A stretch of 46,659 bases of DNA from Lachnospiraceae bacterium (GTDB lineage Bacteria > Bacillota > Clostridia > Lachnospirales > Lachnospiraceae), in assembly GCA_029227035.1 (NCBI GenBank), contig JAQXZD010000109.1:1-46659 (forward strand). Reading direction: 5' to 3'. The position numbers and the translations under genes were made by a program. Numbering within the stretch: position 1 is the stretch's first letter; each line of letters begins with the position of its first letter. The notes below the pieces were generated by a model, which was given only the letters and a program-made list of their open reading frames with translations, was not told the DNA's origin and did no database searches. Shown piece by piece: positions 1 through 7,560 of the stretch.

Positions 1-144
1 AGCTATTCTTTTATTCAGCCGATGATACTTGTTGTCCTGTTCTTTATCGGCTTGTTCCGGCATGAGCAGAGCTCAAAAGGAAAACTGTTTGGAAGCCTTT
101 TGTGCATAGCCGGAGTGCTGGTCTTTCAGTTTTTGTCTGCATAG
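1..144 (+). CDS. C-terminal end of an integral membrane protein (possible EamA/DMT-type transporter)
   Basis: The window opens inside this gene; frame 1 stays open to a TAG at 142-144. The 47 visible residues contain two strongly hydrophobic stretches separated by a short basic segment (RHEQSSKGKL), and the chain ends right after the second one (GVLVFQFLSA). A last helix abutting the C-terminus is typical of drug/metabolite (EamA-like) transporters, but too little is visible to assign a substrate or be certain of the family. The membrane location is clear from composition; the family is inference. Confidence 0.5.
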   Translation, partial: SYSFIQPMILVVLFFIGLFRHEQSSKGKLFGSLLCIAGVLVFQFLSA

Positions 145-180
145 GCAGAAAAGTCTGATAATGGTTGCTTTTTTATATAA

Positions 181-250
181 AAAGTTATAAAGTGTAAATA
201 AAAGTATAAAGAGTTATAAAGAATTATAAAGAATAATAAAAAGTATAAAG
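181..250 (+). repeat. AT-rich tract with TATAAA recurring every 10 bp
   Basis: The stretch before the AAA ATPase gene repeats a degenerate 10-bp unit (roughly gttataaaga); TATAAA or TAATAAA cores fall at about 205, 215, 225, 235 and 245. It ends directly before the ribosome binding site (gaggg) of the gene at 262. The roughly helical phasing suggests bent DNA or a multi-site operator, but it could also be simple slippage-derived sequence. Confidence 0.6.
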
Positions 251-261
251 AGGGTGAATAT

Positions 262-1326
262 ATGCAGAATCCTTTCACTACAACATTTAGTAAAGCACCG
301 GAGTATACGTATATAAATACACATAAAACGGATGAAATTCTGGAGAATTTCAGTTATGATAATCCTTCTGAATCCGTGTATAAGATTACCGGAGTCAGAG
401 GATCGGGAAAAACGGTAATTCTTGCCAAAGTAGAGGAAGAACTGAGAAGTGAGGAGAATCGGAAAAACGGTTGGCTGGTTTTGGATTTGAATCCTACAAG
501 AGATATGTTGGGACAGATTGCAGCGATGCTTCATAAAGAGGGATTTGGCGGAAATGATACAAAAAACAGAAGTGTATCTCTCTCAGCCACAGTTCTGGGA
601 AGGGGAGGTGGAGTCGGATATTCAGCGGAAAAAGAGGATGCATTTTTTGATATAGGGGTTGAAGTGGAAACCATGATCCAGCATGCTCAGAAAAAAGGAA
701 AAAAGATTCTTATCGGGATTGATGAAGTGTCAAAGACATCCGAAATGATTAAATTTGCTTCTGAATATGGACGATGGCTTAGAGCCAACTATCCGGTGTA
801 TCTTGTGTGCACAGGACTTTATGAAAATATTCAGGAAGTCAGCAATGTAAAAAATCTTACATTTTTTCGGAGAGCAACTACTATAAAAACAGATCCACTT
901 AATATGGTAAGAATGTCAGAAATGTATAAGAGCAGGCTGGGCATAGAGACGGAAGAAGCACGAGAGATGGCAAAGTGTACGAAAGGATATGCATACGCAT
1001 TTCAGGAATTGGGGGCATTATATTTTAAAAAAAGAGATACGGAGAGCTTGCAGGATATTATTCCGGATCTTAAAGCAGAGTTATTTGCGTATTCATATGA
1101 AAAAATATGGGAGGAACTGACGGAAACAGACAGATTTTTGGTGAGTCTTCTCGTAGGGAAAAGTGAATACAAGCGAGAAGAAGTTTTAAAACTGATGGGG
1201 GACAGATCCGGCAGTTATTCGATGTATCGGGATCGATTGATTAAGCGTGGAATTTTGGAGAGCCGACAGGCTTATATATCATTGGCGCTTCCGTATTTTG
1301 CGGACTATGTAAAGGAGTATTGTTAA
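262..1326 (+). CDS. AAA+ ATP-binding protein
   Basis: A 354-aa cytoplasmic AAA-type ATPase. The Walker A motif is GVRGSGKT at residues 44-51 and a Walker B-like ILIGIDEV lies near residues 149-156. The C-terminal third (from about residue 270) looks like a winged-helix module (TETDRFLVSLLVGK... ending in SLALPYFADYV), as in many single-gene STAND/ORC-like ATPases of Firmicutes. The ATG at 262 has gaggg 7 bases upstream. Substrate and role are unknown. Such ATPases often sit alone in accessory regions, which fits the phased AT repeat in front and a nuclease-like gene behind. The family-level call is good; the function is not. Confidence 0.75.
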   Translation: MQNPFTTTFSKAPEYTYINTHKTDEILENFSYDNPSESVYKITGVRGSGKTVILAKVEEELRSEENRKNGWLVLDLNPTRDMLGQIAAMLHKEGFGGNDTKNRSVSLSATVLGRGGGVGYSAEKEDAFFDIGVEVETMIQHAQKKGKKILIGIDEVSKTSEMIKFASEYGRWLRANYPVYLVCTGLYENIQEVSNVKNLTFFRRATTIKTDPLNMVRMSEMYKSRLGIETEEAREMAKCTKGYAYAFQELGALYFKKRDTESLQDIIPDLKAELFAYSYEKIWEELTETDRFLVSLLVGKSEYKREEVLKLMGDRSGSYSMYRDRLIKRGILESRQAYISLALPYFADYVKEYC

Positions 1327-1398
1327 AAAGGTAAGTGAATAAAATTGTTAGATTCTATTACAGATTATTCATGTGAATAATACACAAGAAGGAAGAGA

Positions 1399-2433
1399 GT
1401 GCAAAAGTGGAAAAACGAACATATGAAGATTCACTATTTTCAAAGATATCATAAAGGGGAAGATGTTGCTACAGCGAACACCATGTTGTTGCTTTCTCGG
1501 TTGTATTCGTTTTCTCCAAATAAGTTTTTTCAGTTTTTGAAAGAGCAGTATTTTGGAGATATTCGATTTGAGCCGGAGTTATCATTTGTTCTTCAGGAGA
1601 AAAGTGAAGAAAGTGTGCCAGATGCGACAATTACTCAACCGAGTTTCAAACTTGTTGTAGAAACTAAAATGACAGATTGGTTTTATAAAGAGCAATTGAT
1701 TAAGCATTTGAGCAAATTTAAAAATGAAGAATACAAGGTCTTGATTACACTGTCCTCTGAATTGATGGAGGCAAAAAAGAAAGAAAATGTAGATAAAGCA
1801 ATAGAAGATTATAACGATGAGCATCGAACACATATTATCCATGTAAATACAACCTTTAAACTTCTTGCGCAAGGTGTTCAGGATGTCTTGACAGATAGAG
1901 ATTATGAGATGCAGGATGTGTTGGATGATTATTTTGATTATTGTTATAATGACAAATTGATTATTATTCCTGATGCGTGGAAAAAAATGAGAATGCAACT
2001 TGCAGGCACAACCTTTGAGTTTAATATTGCAGAGAACGTTTATTATGATAATATTGAGCGTGGTTTTAGTCCGCATGAATACTTAAGCCTCTATAAGAAA
2101 AAGAGCATTAGAGCAGTCGGTAAGATTACAGCAATTATCACAGCAGTTCTTAAGGATGGAGAACTTCAATACAACGTTGAACGTGGCGAATTAACGGAAG
2201 AGAGAAAACAAATTATTGCCAAGTCGATTGAAAATGGGAAACAGTATGAGTATGTAATGGATGCTATTAGATATTTCTTCGTTGAGAAATTTTATGAAAC
2301 CGATTTTCCTAAGATTACACCAAGAGCACCCATGGGATCCAGAATGTTTGATTTGACTGAAATACTTAAAACAGATAAATTACCAGATACCACGAAAATA
2401 GCAGAATTACTGCGAGAGGAGTCTTGGGGGTGA
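1399..2433 (+). CDS. PD-(D/E)XK nuclease-like protein
   Basis: 344 residues from a GTG at 1399, which has ggaagag immediately upstream. An in-frame ATG at 1423 (MKIHYFQRYHKG) may be the true start. Around residues 74-90 the order PDAT...LVVETK matches the PD-(D/E)XK restriction-endonuclease-like core (Asp, then Glu-x-Lys on the next strand), followed by an amphipathic helix. The rest is not recognised. No methyltransferase lies nearby, so a classical restriction-modification pair is not supported. The gene follows the ATPase by 72 bp on the same strand. The nuclease assignment rests on the short motif only and is inference. Confidence 0.55.
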   Translation: MQKWKNEHMKIHYFQRYHKGEDVATANTMLLLSRLYSFSPNKFFQFLKEQYFGDIRFEPELSFVLQEKSEESVPDATITQPSFKLVVETKMTDWFYKEQLIKHLSKFKNEEYKVLITLSSELMEAKKKENVDKAIEDYNDEHRTHIIHVNTTFKLLAQGVQDVLTDRDYEMQDVLDDYFDYCYNDKLIIIPDAWKKMRMQLAGTTFEFNIAENVYYDNIERGFSPHEYLSLYKKKSIRAVGKITAIITAVLKDGELQYNVERGELTEERKQIIAKSIENGKQYEYVMDAIRYFFVEKFYETDFPKITPRAPMGSRMFDLTEILKTDKLPDTTKIAELLREESWG

Positions 2434-2495
2434 AGGAAAAAGATGGGGTGACAGGTTTTTATATCTTAAGTTTGGAATAGAAAGGTGAGCTATAC

Positions 2496-2663
2496 ATGGT
2501 ATTGTTTCAGAAGAAAATAGGTCTGGTATTTTTGAAAGAGGATAGTGATGCAACAAATTTTATTATAAGAATGCAGGAACTTGGAATATACTATGCATTA
2601 ATAAAGAGAGCAAGTACGCAGAAAAGTATATGGGATGTTGGAGTATACCGGAGGCAGATATGA
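2496..2663 (+). pseudogene. Short ORF resembling the N-terminus of a NERD-type protein
   Basis: A 55-aa frame from the ATG at 2496 (RBS aaaggtgag) to the TGA at 2661-2663. It begins with KKIGLVFLKEDSDATNFI. This is like the start of longer Lachnospiraceae proteins carrying a NERD nuclease-related domain, as I remember them. Nothing of that domain follows, so it is probably a truncated remnant. Its stop overlaps the start codon of the next gene (ATGA at 2660-2663), so its translation may feed the arsC-like gene by coupling. The family match is from memory and uncertain. Confidence 0.4.
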
Positions 2664-3067
2664 AAAAAGTAGCATTTATATGTGTTCATAATTCGTGCCG
2701 CAGCCAGATTGCAGAAGCTTTGGGTAATCATTTAAGAGCAACTGATTTTGAATGTTATTCCTGCGGTACAGAAACAAAGCCGCAGATAAATCAGGACGCA
2801 GTTCGAATTATGAAGGAATTATATGGAATTGATATGGAAGCTAAGCAATATAGCAAAACTTATGATAAAATCCCCGAACCAGATATCGTAATATCCATGG
2901 GTTGTGATGTTGGATGCCCTTATATCGGACGGGCATTTGATGATAATTGGGGATTACAGGATCCTACAGGACAGAGCGATGAGGTGTTTAGGTCTGTGAT
3001 CAGGCAGATTGAAGAAAAGATTATGTCTTTAGAAGAGGAAGTTGAGAATGAAAATAGACAGAAATGA
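2660..3067 (+). CDS. arsC: Arsenate reductase ArsC-type / low-molecular-weight phosphatase fold
   Basis: A 135-aa protein from the ATG at 2660, chosen because ggagg lies 5 bases upstream; the frame can be extended to 2630 without a better site. The phosphatase-loop signature Cys-x5-Arg is present (C8-VHNSC-R14), followed by Ser. The general-acid loop contains DPTGQ near residue 102. Extra cysteines in SMGCDVGCP suit the thioredoxin-coupled ArsC group, which reduces arsenate to arsenite through a Cys relay. There is no ArsR or Acr3/ArsB gene next to it. It overlaps the preceding fragment by 4 bp and the next gene by 20 bp, so these are probably one transcript. Confidence 0.8.
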   Translation: MKKVAFICVHNSCRSQIAEALGNHLRATDFECYSCGTETKPQINQDAVRIMKELYGIDMEAKQYSKTYDKIPEPDIVISMGCDVGCPYIGRAFDDNWGLQDPTGQSDEVFRSVIRQIEEKIMSLEEEVENENRQK

Positions 3068-3671
3068 CATGCTTGAATTAACACGCCGAATGACGGTAGA
3101 CAGATCGAATTTCAGCAGGATTGCCGGTTGTTACGTGGATCCGGATGGAGAGATTGACGGAACCTTCAACCGCAGTTTTTTGCGATTGACACCGGCAGAG
3201 AAAGAGCAGCATCTGAAAATAGCAAAGGCTATTCCCTATGCACAGACAAACACAGAGCTGAATGCATACAGAATACCCAAGGAGCGAACCGGGGCAAACA
3301 ATATCTGGCAGCTTCTGGACGGAATCAAAAATTCCGAGATGAAAAATGATGCACTGCTGGATGTACTGTATGAAATTATGGCGGATTATTTTGTGGTGGA
3401 TCATGAATGGGGAATGTATGTCTTTTACGGTAGTTATGATATTCCGGCAAAGGGAGCAGATCATGTGGAACAGTGGGAATCCGAGGAAGTATATCAGCAT
3501 CTGATTTTTGCATTTTGTCCGGTGGACGAGGAGTATAATCCGGGGGAACCGGAGTATGGGATTCTTTATCCGTTGTTTACAAACAGGTCCGCAGACTTTG
3601 ATCATGTTGCCATATTTGATCCGAAGAAAGCGCATGATGAGATGACAATCGGATTGTTTAAACTGGTATAG
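3048..3671 (+). CDS. Short DUF4317-family protein
   Basis: A 207-aa protein. The ATG at 3048 has agaggaa about 7 bases upstream. The N-terminal pattern (DMLELTRRMTVDRSNFSRIAGCYVD), the central DxLLDVLYEIMADYF and the later EEVYQHLIFAFCPV followed by YPLFTNRSAD match the conserved first half of DUF4317 proteins, which are common in Lachnospiraceae. Family members as I remember them run to about 400 residues, so this copy lacks the C-terminal half. Function is unknown. It begins inside the end of arsC, suggesting co-transcription. Confidence 0.7.
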   Translation: MKIDRNDMLELTRRMTVDRSNFSRIAGCYVDPDGEIDGTFNRSFLRLTPAEKEQHLKIAKAIPYAQTNTELNAYRIPKERTGANNIWQLLDGIKNSEMKNDALLDVLYEIMADYFVVDHEWGMYVFYGSYDIPAKGADHVEQWESEEVYQHLIFAFCPVDEEYNPGEPEYGILYPLFTNRSADFDHVAIFDPKKAHDEMTIGLFKLV

Positions 3672-3686
3672 CGAATATAAATTAAC

Positions 3687-3706
3687 TACTACATTTACTT
3701 GTAGTA
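3687..3706. promoter_or_regulatory. Inverted repeat TACTACA-N6-TGTAGTA
   Basis: Perfect 7-bp arms (3687-3693 and 3700-3706) lie between the DUF4317 gene and the disrupted gene at 3761. No T-tract follows, so an operator is more likely than a terminator. The half-sites resemble BlaI/CopY-type boxes, but the spacer is longer than in those operators. Confidence 0.4.
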
Positions 3707-3760
3707 TTGGATTGAGAATATTTTGGATAAAATTTTCTGAAAATGTACTGGAGGAGAAGG

Positions 3761-4285
3761 GTGATAGAAAACAGAAAGATTGCAATAATTACAGATGCGG
3801 ATAATAAAAAAATTGTTTTGATTAATGATATTGTGTTTAAGGGAAAGCGCAATGTAAATTGGGAAGATGTAAAAACTTATCTTAAAGGGTTTGTGGGTGA
3901 TTTTTATACAATAGAAGAGAGCGCTGAAAAAATATACATAGGGAATGAATTACCGGATGAATTCACCGGATCAATTAGTAGAAAATCTTTAATGGGAGCA
4001 AATGCCAAAGCTAAAGCGAATGCAGCGATAGCAATTCCATAATTGATACAAATTGCTTCGAACCCATCATTTCAGAAAAATGTAAAAGAAAAGCATGCAA
4101 AAGACGCCAAAAATGGTTGGTATAGATATGATGTTAGATTTGGAATTCCTGTATATGAAAATGATGTTCTGATTAGATATAATATATATGGTGCAAGATT
4201 ACTCGTTAATCATGCACAAAATGGCAAAAAGTACTTATATGATATTTTGGCAATAAAAAAAGAAACGAGCAAGCCACAACAGTAG
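3761..4285 (+). pseudogene. LPD3-like mobile-element protein interrupted by a stop codon
   Basis: One reading frame is split by a TAA at 4040-4042. Upstream it encodes about 93 residues from a GTG at 3761 (RBS ggagga), including KIVLINDIVFKG, KIYIGNELPDEFTGS and ANAKAKANAAIAIP. Downstream the same frame continues with IQIASNPSF, HAKDAKNGWYRYDVRFGIPVY and YLYDILAIKKETS. The two halves together match a domain I associate with large polyvalent proteins of phages and conjugative elements (LPD3-like). Because the frame is kept, a single substitution explains the break (GAA or CAA to TAA). An upstream in-frame ATG at 3743 has no room for an RBS. The family call is moderate; the interruption is plainly visible. 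Confidence 0.6.
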
Positions 4286-4337
4286 GTGTGGTGAAAACCC
4301 GTTTCTTAGAGTTAGGATACTATAAAAAGTGGGTTTT
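4260..4337 (+). terminator. Overlapping inverted repeats after the disrupted gene (possible terminator)
   Basis: AAGAAACG (4260-4267) pairs with CGTTTCTT (4300-4307), with an inner CCACA/TGTGG stem. The adjoining AAAACCC (4294-4300) can instead pair with GGGTTTT (4331-4337). The two structures share a C at 4300 and lie between convergent genes. There is no strong T-run, so the terminator call is tentative. Confidence 0.35.
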
Positions 4338-4369
4338 GTCAAATTAAAGTTAGAATAATCGGGGTTAAT

Positions 4370-5488
4370 TTATATTCGTTGTGCTATGTAATGGCAAATT
4401 AGCAATAGTCCCAACACAACAATATTTGCAATTGTAAAGAAAATAAGATAACGTCCTTTATCGTCCGGATATTCCCGGGCGATTTGCTTATAGGAAATCA
4501 AACTTGCCATGGAAGCAATCAAGGTGCCAAGACCACCAAGGTTTGTGCCGACAATCAGTGAACTCCAGTCTGAGGAGAAGCCGGACAACAAAAGAGCTGC
4601 AGGGACATTGCTGATCATCTGGCTGGAAAGGATGGCTGCCGGAATCTCATGGTTAGTGACAACCTCCTGCAGAAATGTCTGAAACTCCGGGATGCGCTGC
4701 ATATTGCCGATAAAAATGAAAAAGCCTGCAAAAGTTCCCAGCAGTGAGTAATCCACTTGTGGCAGGATTGCGCGGTCACATATCACAAGGAATACCAGAA
4801 TAATCGCCAGCACCAGCCGGACATCAAGCACTTTTGCCACGGTAAGCAGACAAAGAACAAAGGCAATTCCATACAGTATAAGTTTTCGCTTTGGAAGCGT
4901 GTCGTGGTCGGATAGATCCAATTTGGAAATGGTATGTTTTTTCACGGTCATGCTGTATGCCAGCAGGCACACGGCGGCGAGGATTGTGTAAGGCAGCATC
5001 AGACTTACAAAGGAAGAAAATGTCATGCCGGATTTTGCATACAGATACAGGTTCTGGGGATTTCCCATGGGCATCAGCATGCTGCCGAGGTTTGCGGCAA
5101 TTGTCTGCATGCATACCACAGGAATCACAAGAGTCTGTTCTCCTGCCATGCGAAGAACAATGATTGCCAGCGGAACAAAGGTAATAAGTGCCACATCATT
5201 TGTAATTACCATGCTGAAAAAGAACGGAAGAAACACGAGTACCAGAAAAAGCTGTCGTGTACTTTTGACGCGGGATAACAGCAGGGCACCGGTTTTGCGG
5301 AACACTCCAAGCTGCTTGAAACCAGCCATAACCGCCATCAGGCAGAATAATAACATCAGGGTATTCCAGTCAATATAGTTCACATAGTCCGCATCCGGAT
5401 GAACCGGTATCATGGACACAAGAGCCAGCAGAATGCTGACTGTGAAAACAGTTTCTTTTTTACAAAAATCAATTAATTTTTTTATCAT
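4370..5488 (-). CDS. SLC13/ArsB-like (ion transporter superfamily) permease
   Basis: 372 residues with around 10-12 hydrophobic segments, so an inner-membrane transporter. Features typical of the SLC13/citrate transporter (IT) superfamily are the early WNTLMLLFCLMAVMAGF helix, the ITNDVALITFVPLA motif near residues 95-108, and NLGSMLMPMGNPQN near 132-145, with a related second-half motif (SNVPAALLLSGF...VGTNLGGLGT). The substrate may be an anion such as a dicarboxylate or arsenite; it cannot be told from sequence. It is transcribed alone. The ATG at 5488 lacks a visible Shine-Dalgarno and lies only 8 bp from a possible -10 box. Confidence 0.8.
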   Translation of the reverse strand: MIKKLIDFCKKETVFTVSILLALVSMIPVHPDADYVNYIDWNTLMLLFCLMAVMAGFKQLGVFRKTGALLLSRVKSTRQLFLVLVFLPFFFSMVITNDVALITFVPLAIIVLRMAGEQTLVIPVVCMQTIAANLGSMLMPMGNPQNLYLYAKSGMTFSSFVSLMLPYTILAAVCLLAYSMTVKKHTISKLDLSDHDTLPKRKLILYGIAFVLCLLTVAKVLDVRLVLAIILVFLVICDRAILPQVDYSLLGTFAGFFIFIGNMQRIPEFQTFLQEVVTNHEIPAAILSSQMISNVPAALLLSGFSSDWSSLIVGTNLGGLGTLIASMASLISYKQIAREYPDDKGRYLIFFTIANIVVLGLLLICHYIAQRI

Positions 5489-5496
5489 AATAAATT

Positions 5497-5524
5497 AGTT
5501 TAACGTTCAGAAGGGAAATGTCAA
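5497..5524 (-). promoter_or_regulatory. Promoter of the SLC13-type permease gene
   Basis: On the minus strand TTGACA (5519-5524) is followed after 16 bp by TAAACT (5497-5502). Only 8 bases separate the -10 box from the ATG, so the transcript would begin at or next to the start codon (leaderless or nearly so). Confidence 0.5.
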
Positions 5525-5551
5525 GTAATTGTTTGTGAGTTAAATTCGGAG

Positions 5552-5580
5552 ATGACAGAATGGGAAATATTTGGTACAAT
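5552..5580 (+). promoter_or_regulatory. Sigma-A-type promoter of the NifX-FKBP fusion gene
   Basis: ATGACA (5552-5557), 17-bp spacer, TACAAT (5575-5580). This predicts a leader of roughly 45 nt before the ATG at 5634. Confidence 0.6.
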
Positions 5581-5633
5581 GTGCCGTATGTTTAAGGTTA
5601 AAAAAGAAGATCAGGAAAAGGAGAAAAATAAAA

Positions 5634-6482
5634 ATGAAGAGAATTGCAGTAACTTATGATAATGGACAGGTGTTTCAGCACTTTGGAAAAACAGAAGCTT
5701 TCAAGGTGTATGAAGTTGAGGACGGAAAGGTTGTAAGCAGTGAAATCGTTGAGTCCAATGGTGCGGGACATGGTGCTCTGGCCGGGCTTCTGGCAGACAA
5801 TACTGTTGATGCACTGATCTGCGGAGGAATCGGTGGGGGAGCAGTGGCTGCACTGGAAGAAGCAGGCATTGAAATCTGTGCAGGGGCACAAGGAGATACG
5901 GATGCAGCAGTAGAGGCATACCTGAAAGGGGAACTGGTGTCTGCCGGTGTTACCTGTGACCATCACGGCGAAGGTCATACCTGCGGTGAGCATGAAGAAG
6001 GACATTCCTGTGGGGGTGGCTGTAACGGTGGCTGCGGCGGACACAGTACCATGGAGGGACGTAATGTAGGAAAAACCGTAAGAACACATTACCAGGGAAC
6101 TTTTAACGATGGAACACAGTTTGATTCTTCTTATGACCGTGGGGAACCACTGGAATTTGTCTGCGGTGCAGGAATGATGATTAAAGGGTTTGATGAGGCC
6201 GTTGCGGATATGGAAGTGGGAGAGATTGTGAATGTTCATCTGATGCCGGAGGAGGCATACGGACAGCCGGATCCACAGGCAATTTTTACAATAGAGATTG
6301 CAGAGATGCCGGGTTCGGAGAATCTGAATGCAGGACAGCAGGTTTACTTGCAGAATGAATATGGGCAGCAGTTCCCGGTAAAGGTAACCGCAAAAGATGA
6401 TACGACCATTACCTTTGATGCAAACCATGAGATGGCAGGAAAGGAACTGAACTTCAAGATAGAACTGGTTGAGGTTTTATAA
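5634..6482 (+). CDS. Fusion of a NifX/NifB-type Fe-Mo-cofactor-binding domain and a SlyD-like FKBP prolyl isomerase
   Basis: 282 residues from the ATG at 5634 (aaaaggag upstream; the open frame extends to 5571 but without an RBS). Residues 1-105 form a dinitrogenase iron-molybdenum cofactor-type domain (MKRIAVTYDNGQVFQHFG at the start, then ALICGGIGGGAVAALEEAGI). Residues about 108-142 are a Cys/His-rich linker (CDHHGEGHTCGEHEEGHSC, then GGGCNGGCGGH), likely metal-binding. Residues 145-282 are an FKBP-type peptidyl-prolyl isomerase with a SlyD-like insert (FDSSYDRGEPLEFVCG, MPEEAYGQPDP, NHEMAGKELNF). A cytoplasmic metal-handling folding factor is the likely role. It is monocistronic and convergent with the next gene. 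Confidence 0.85.
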   Translation: MKRIAVTYDNGQVFQHFGKTEAFKVYEVEDGKVVSSEIVESNGAGHGALAGLLADNTVDALICGGIGGGAVAALEEAGIEICAGAQGDTDAAVEAYLKGELVSAGVTCDHHGEGHTCGEHEEGHSCGGGCNGGCGGHSTMEGRNVGKTVRTHYQGTFNDGTQFDSSYDRGEPLEFVCGAGMMIKGFDEAVADMEVGEIVNVHLMPEEAYGQPDPQAIFTIEIAEMPGSENLNAGQQVYLQNEYGQQFPVKVTAKDDTTITFDANHEMAGKELNFKIELVEVL

Positions 6483-6507
6483 AATATATCGATTATTGAT
6501 ATGTAAT

Positions 6508-7407
6508 TCAGTTTAGGAACGTATAGATGGTATAGCTTCCGTAAGTTTCCGTGGATACGGAGTCCGGAAGCTTGATGCCGAGTTCCTTTTCCAGTTCCCA
6601 TTTATAAGGATAGATATCCTTATAGTTTTGAAACAGAGGCGTTGGTACAATGACGGGGTAACTGATTGCTTTATTCTGGTATTCTTTCCGTAGGCAATTT
6701 TTAATCTCGTCTCCATTCTTGCAGACCGGGCCGATGAGAGAGATAAAGGAATCATTGGCAGAGTTACAGACCGGATAGGAATCCTGTTCCCATTGATGAT
6801 TTTGCAACATGATACTGTCCGGAACAAGAAAATAGGAGTAGCGGATCAATCCCGGCGTATCCGGGGCGGGATCATCCCAGGTCAGGTCTATCTGGTACCA
6901 TATATCATCGATATTTACCATATTCCAGACATGTCCGTCGGTAATATTGTTAGAATTTGTAGCAGAGCCGAAGACAAGTTTACAGGGAATAGATAGAGCG
7001 TCCATGGCGGCTTTGAAGGCAGAGGCATAGCCTTGGCAAACGGCGGTATGATTGAGGAAAACACCCCGTGCATTATAGGAATCATCCGGAATGGTATCAT
7101 TTATCAAATTGTCGTAGTCGTAAGCACAATTCAAAATAATATAATCGTGGATTGATTTGATTTTTTCGGCGGGGGACATGGAACTGGTAATGTTGTCTTG
7201 GATTATGAGGTCTAACGCCGCTTGGGATTCTTTGTCCAGTGAAACATAGTTTCGTTGGAGTTCCTGAAGGCTATCATTGTAAGAAACAGTGGTAGCGATA
7301 TTTCCAGATGTGTCTTTGTGGTATTTAAAAGCAGCTGCCAACAGGCAAAATGCCAGAATCAAAAGCAAAATTTGCCCATTGGAAATAGTTTTACGTCTTC
7401 TGTACAT
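6508..7407 (-). CDS. Membrane-anchored or secreted transglutaminase-like protein
   Basis: 299 residues from the ATG at 7407, which has ggggga 8 bases upstream; a further in-frame ATG at 7437 lacks an RBS. The N-terminus is basic (MYRRRK) and followed by a hydrophobic segment (QILLLILAFCLLAAAF), so it is exported or anchored. A transglutaminase-like Cys-His-Asp triad is visible: Cys in TAVCQGYASAF, His in DGHVWNMV, Asp in DLTWDDP. Bacterial members act as cysteine proteases or cross-linkers at the cell surface; the substrate is unknown. It is divergent from the secreted protein gene at 7561. Confidence 0.8.
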   Translation of the reverse strand: MYRRRKTISNGQILLLILAFCLLAAAFKYHKDTSGNIATTVSYNDSLQELQRNYVSLDKESQAALDLIIQDNITSSMSPAEKIKSIHDYIILNCAYDYDNLINDTIPDDSYNARGVFLNHTAVCQGYASAFKAAMDALSIPCKLVFGSATNSNNITDGHVWNMVNIDDIWYQIDLTWDDPAPDTPGLIRYSYFLVPDSIMLQNHQWEQDSYPVCNSANDSFISLIGPVCKNGDEIKNCLRKEYQNKAISYPVIVPTPLFQNYKDIYPYKWELEKELGIKLPDSVSTETYGSYTIYTFLN

Positions 7408-7495
7408 ATATAAATCCCCCAACTGTAAGTAATGCAAATAGCATAGCGGATTAAAAATGGGATGTCAAGAATGGGTGTGGCTTGCTTATTTGGTA

Positions 7496-7524
7496 TTGAG
7501 GGAGTTTGGATTTTCGTGTACAAT
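7496..7524 (+). promoter_or_regulatory. Promoter of the secreted protein gene at 7561
   Basis: TTGAGG (7496-7501), 17-bp spacer, TACAAT (7519-7524). It lies in the divergent region with the transglutaminase-like gene and predicts a leader of about 30 nt. Confidence 0.55.
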
Positions 7525-7560
7525 GAAACAGATAAATTGATCTGGAAATGGAGACAGAAA

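Noticed and set aside
2660-5488. An arsenic resistance operon (arsC plus the SLC13/ArsB-like permease)
   Set aside because: The permease is on the opposite strand, separated by unrelated genes, and no ArsR gene is present.
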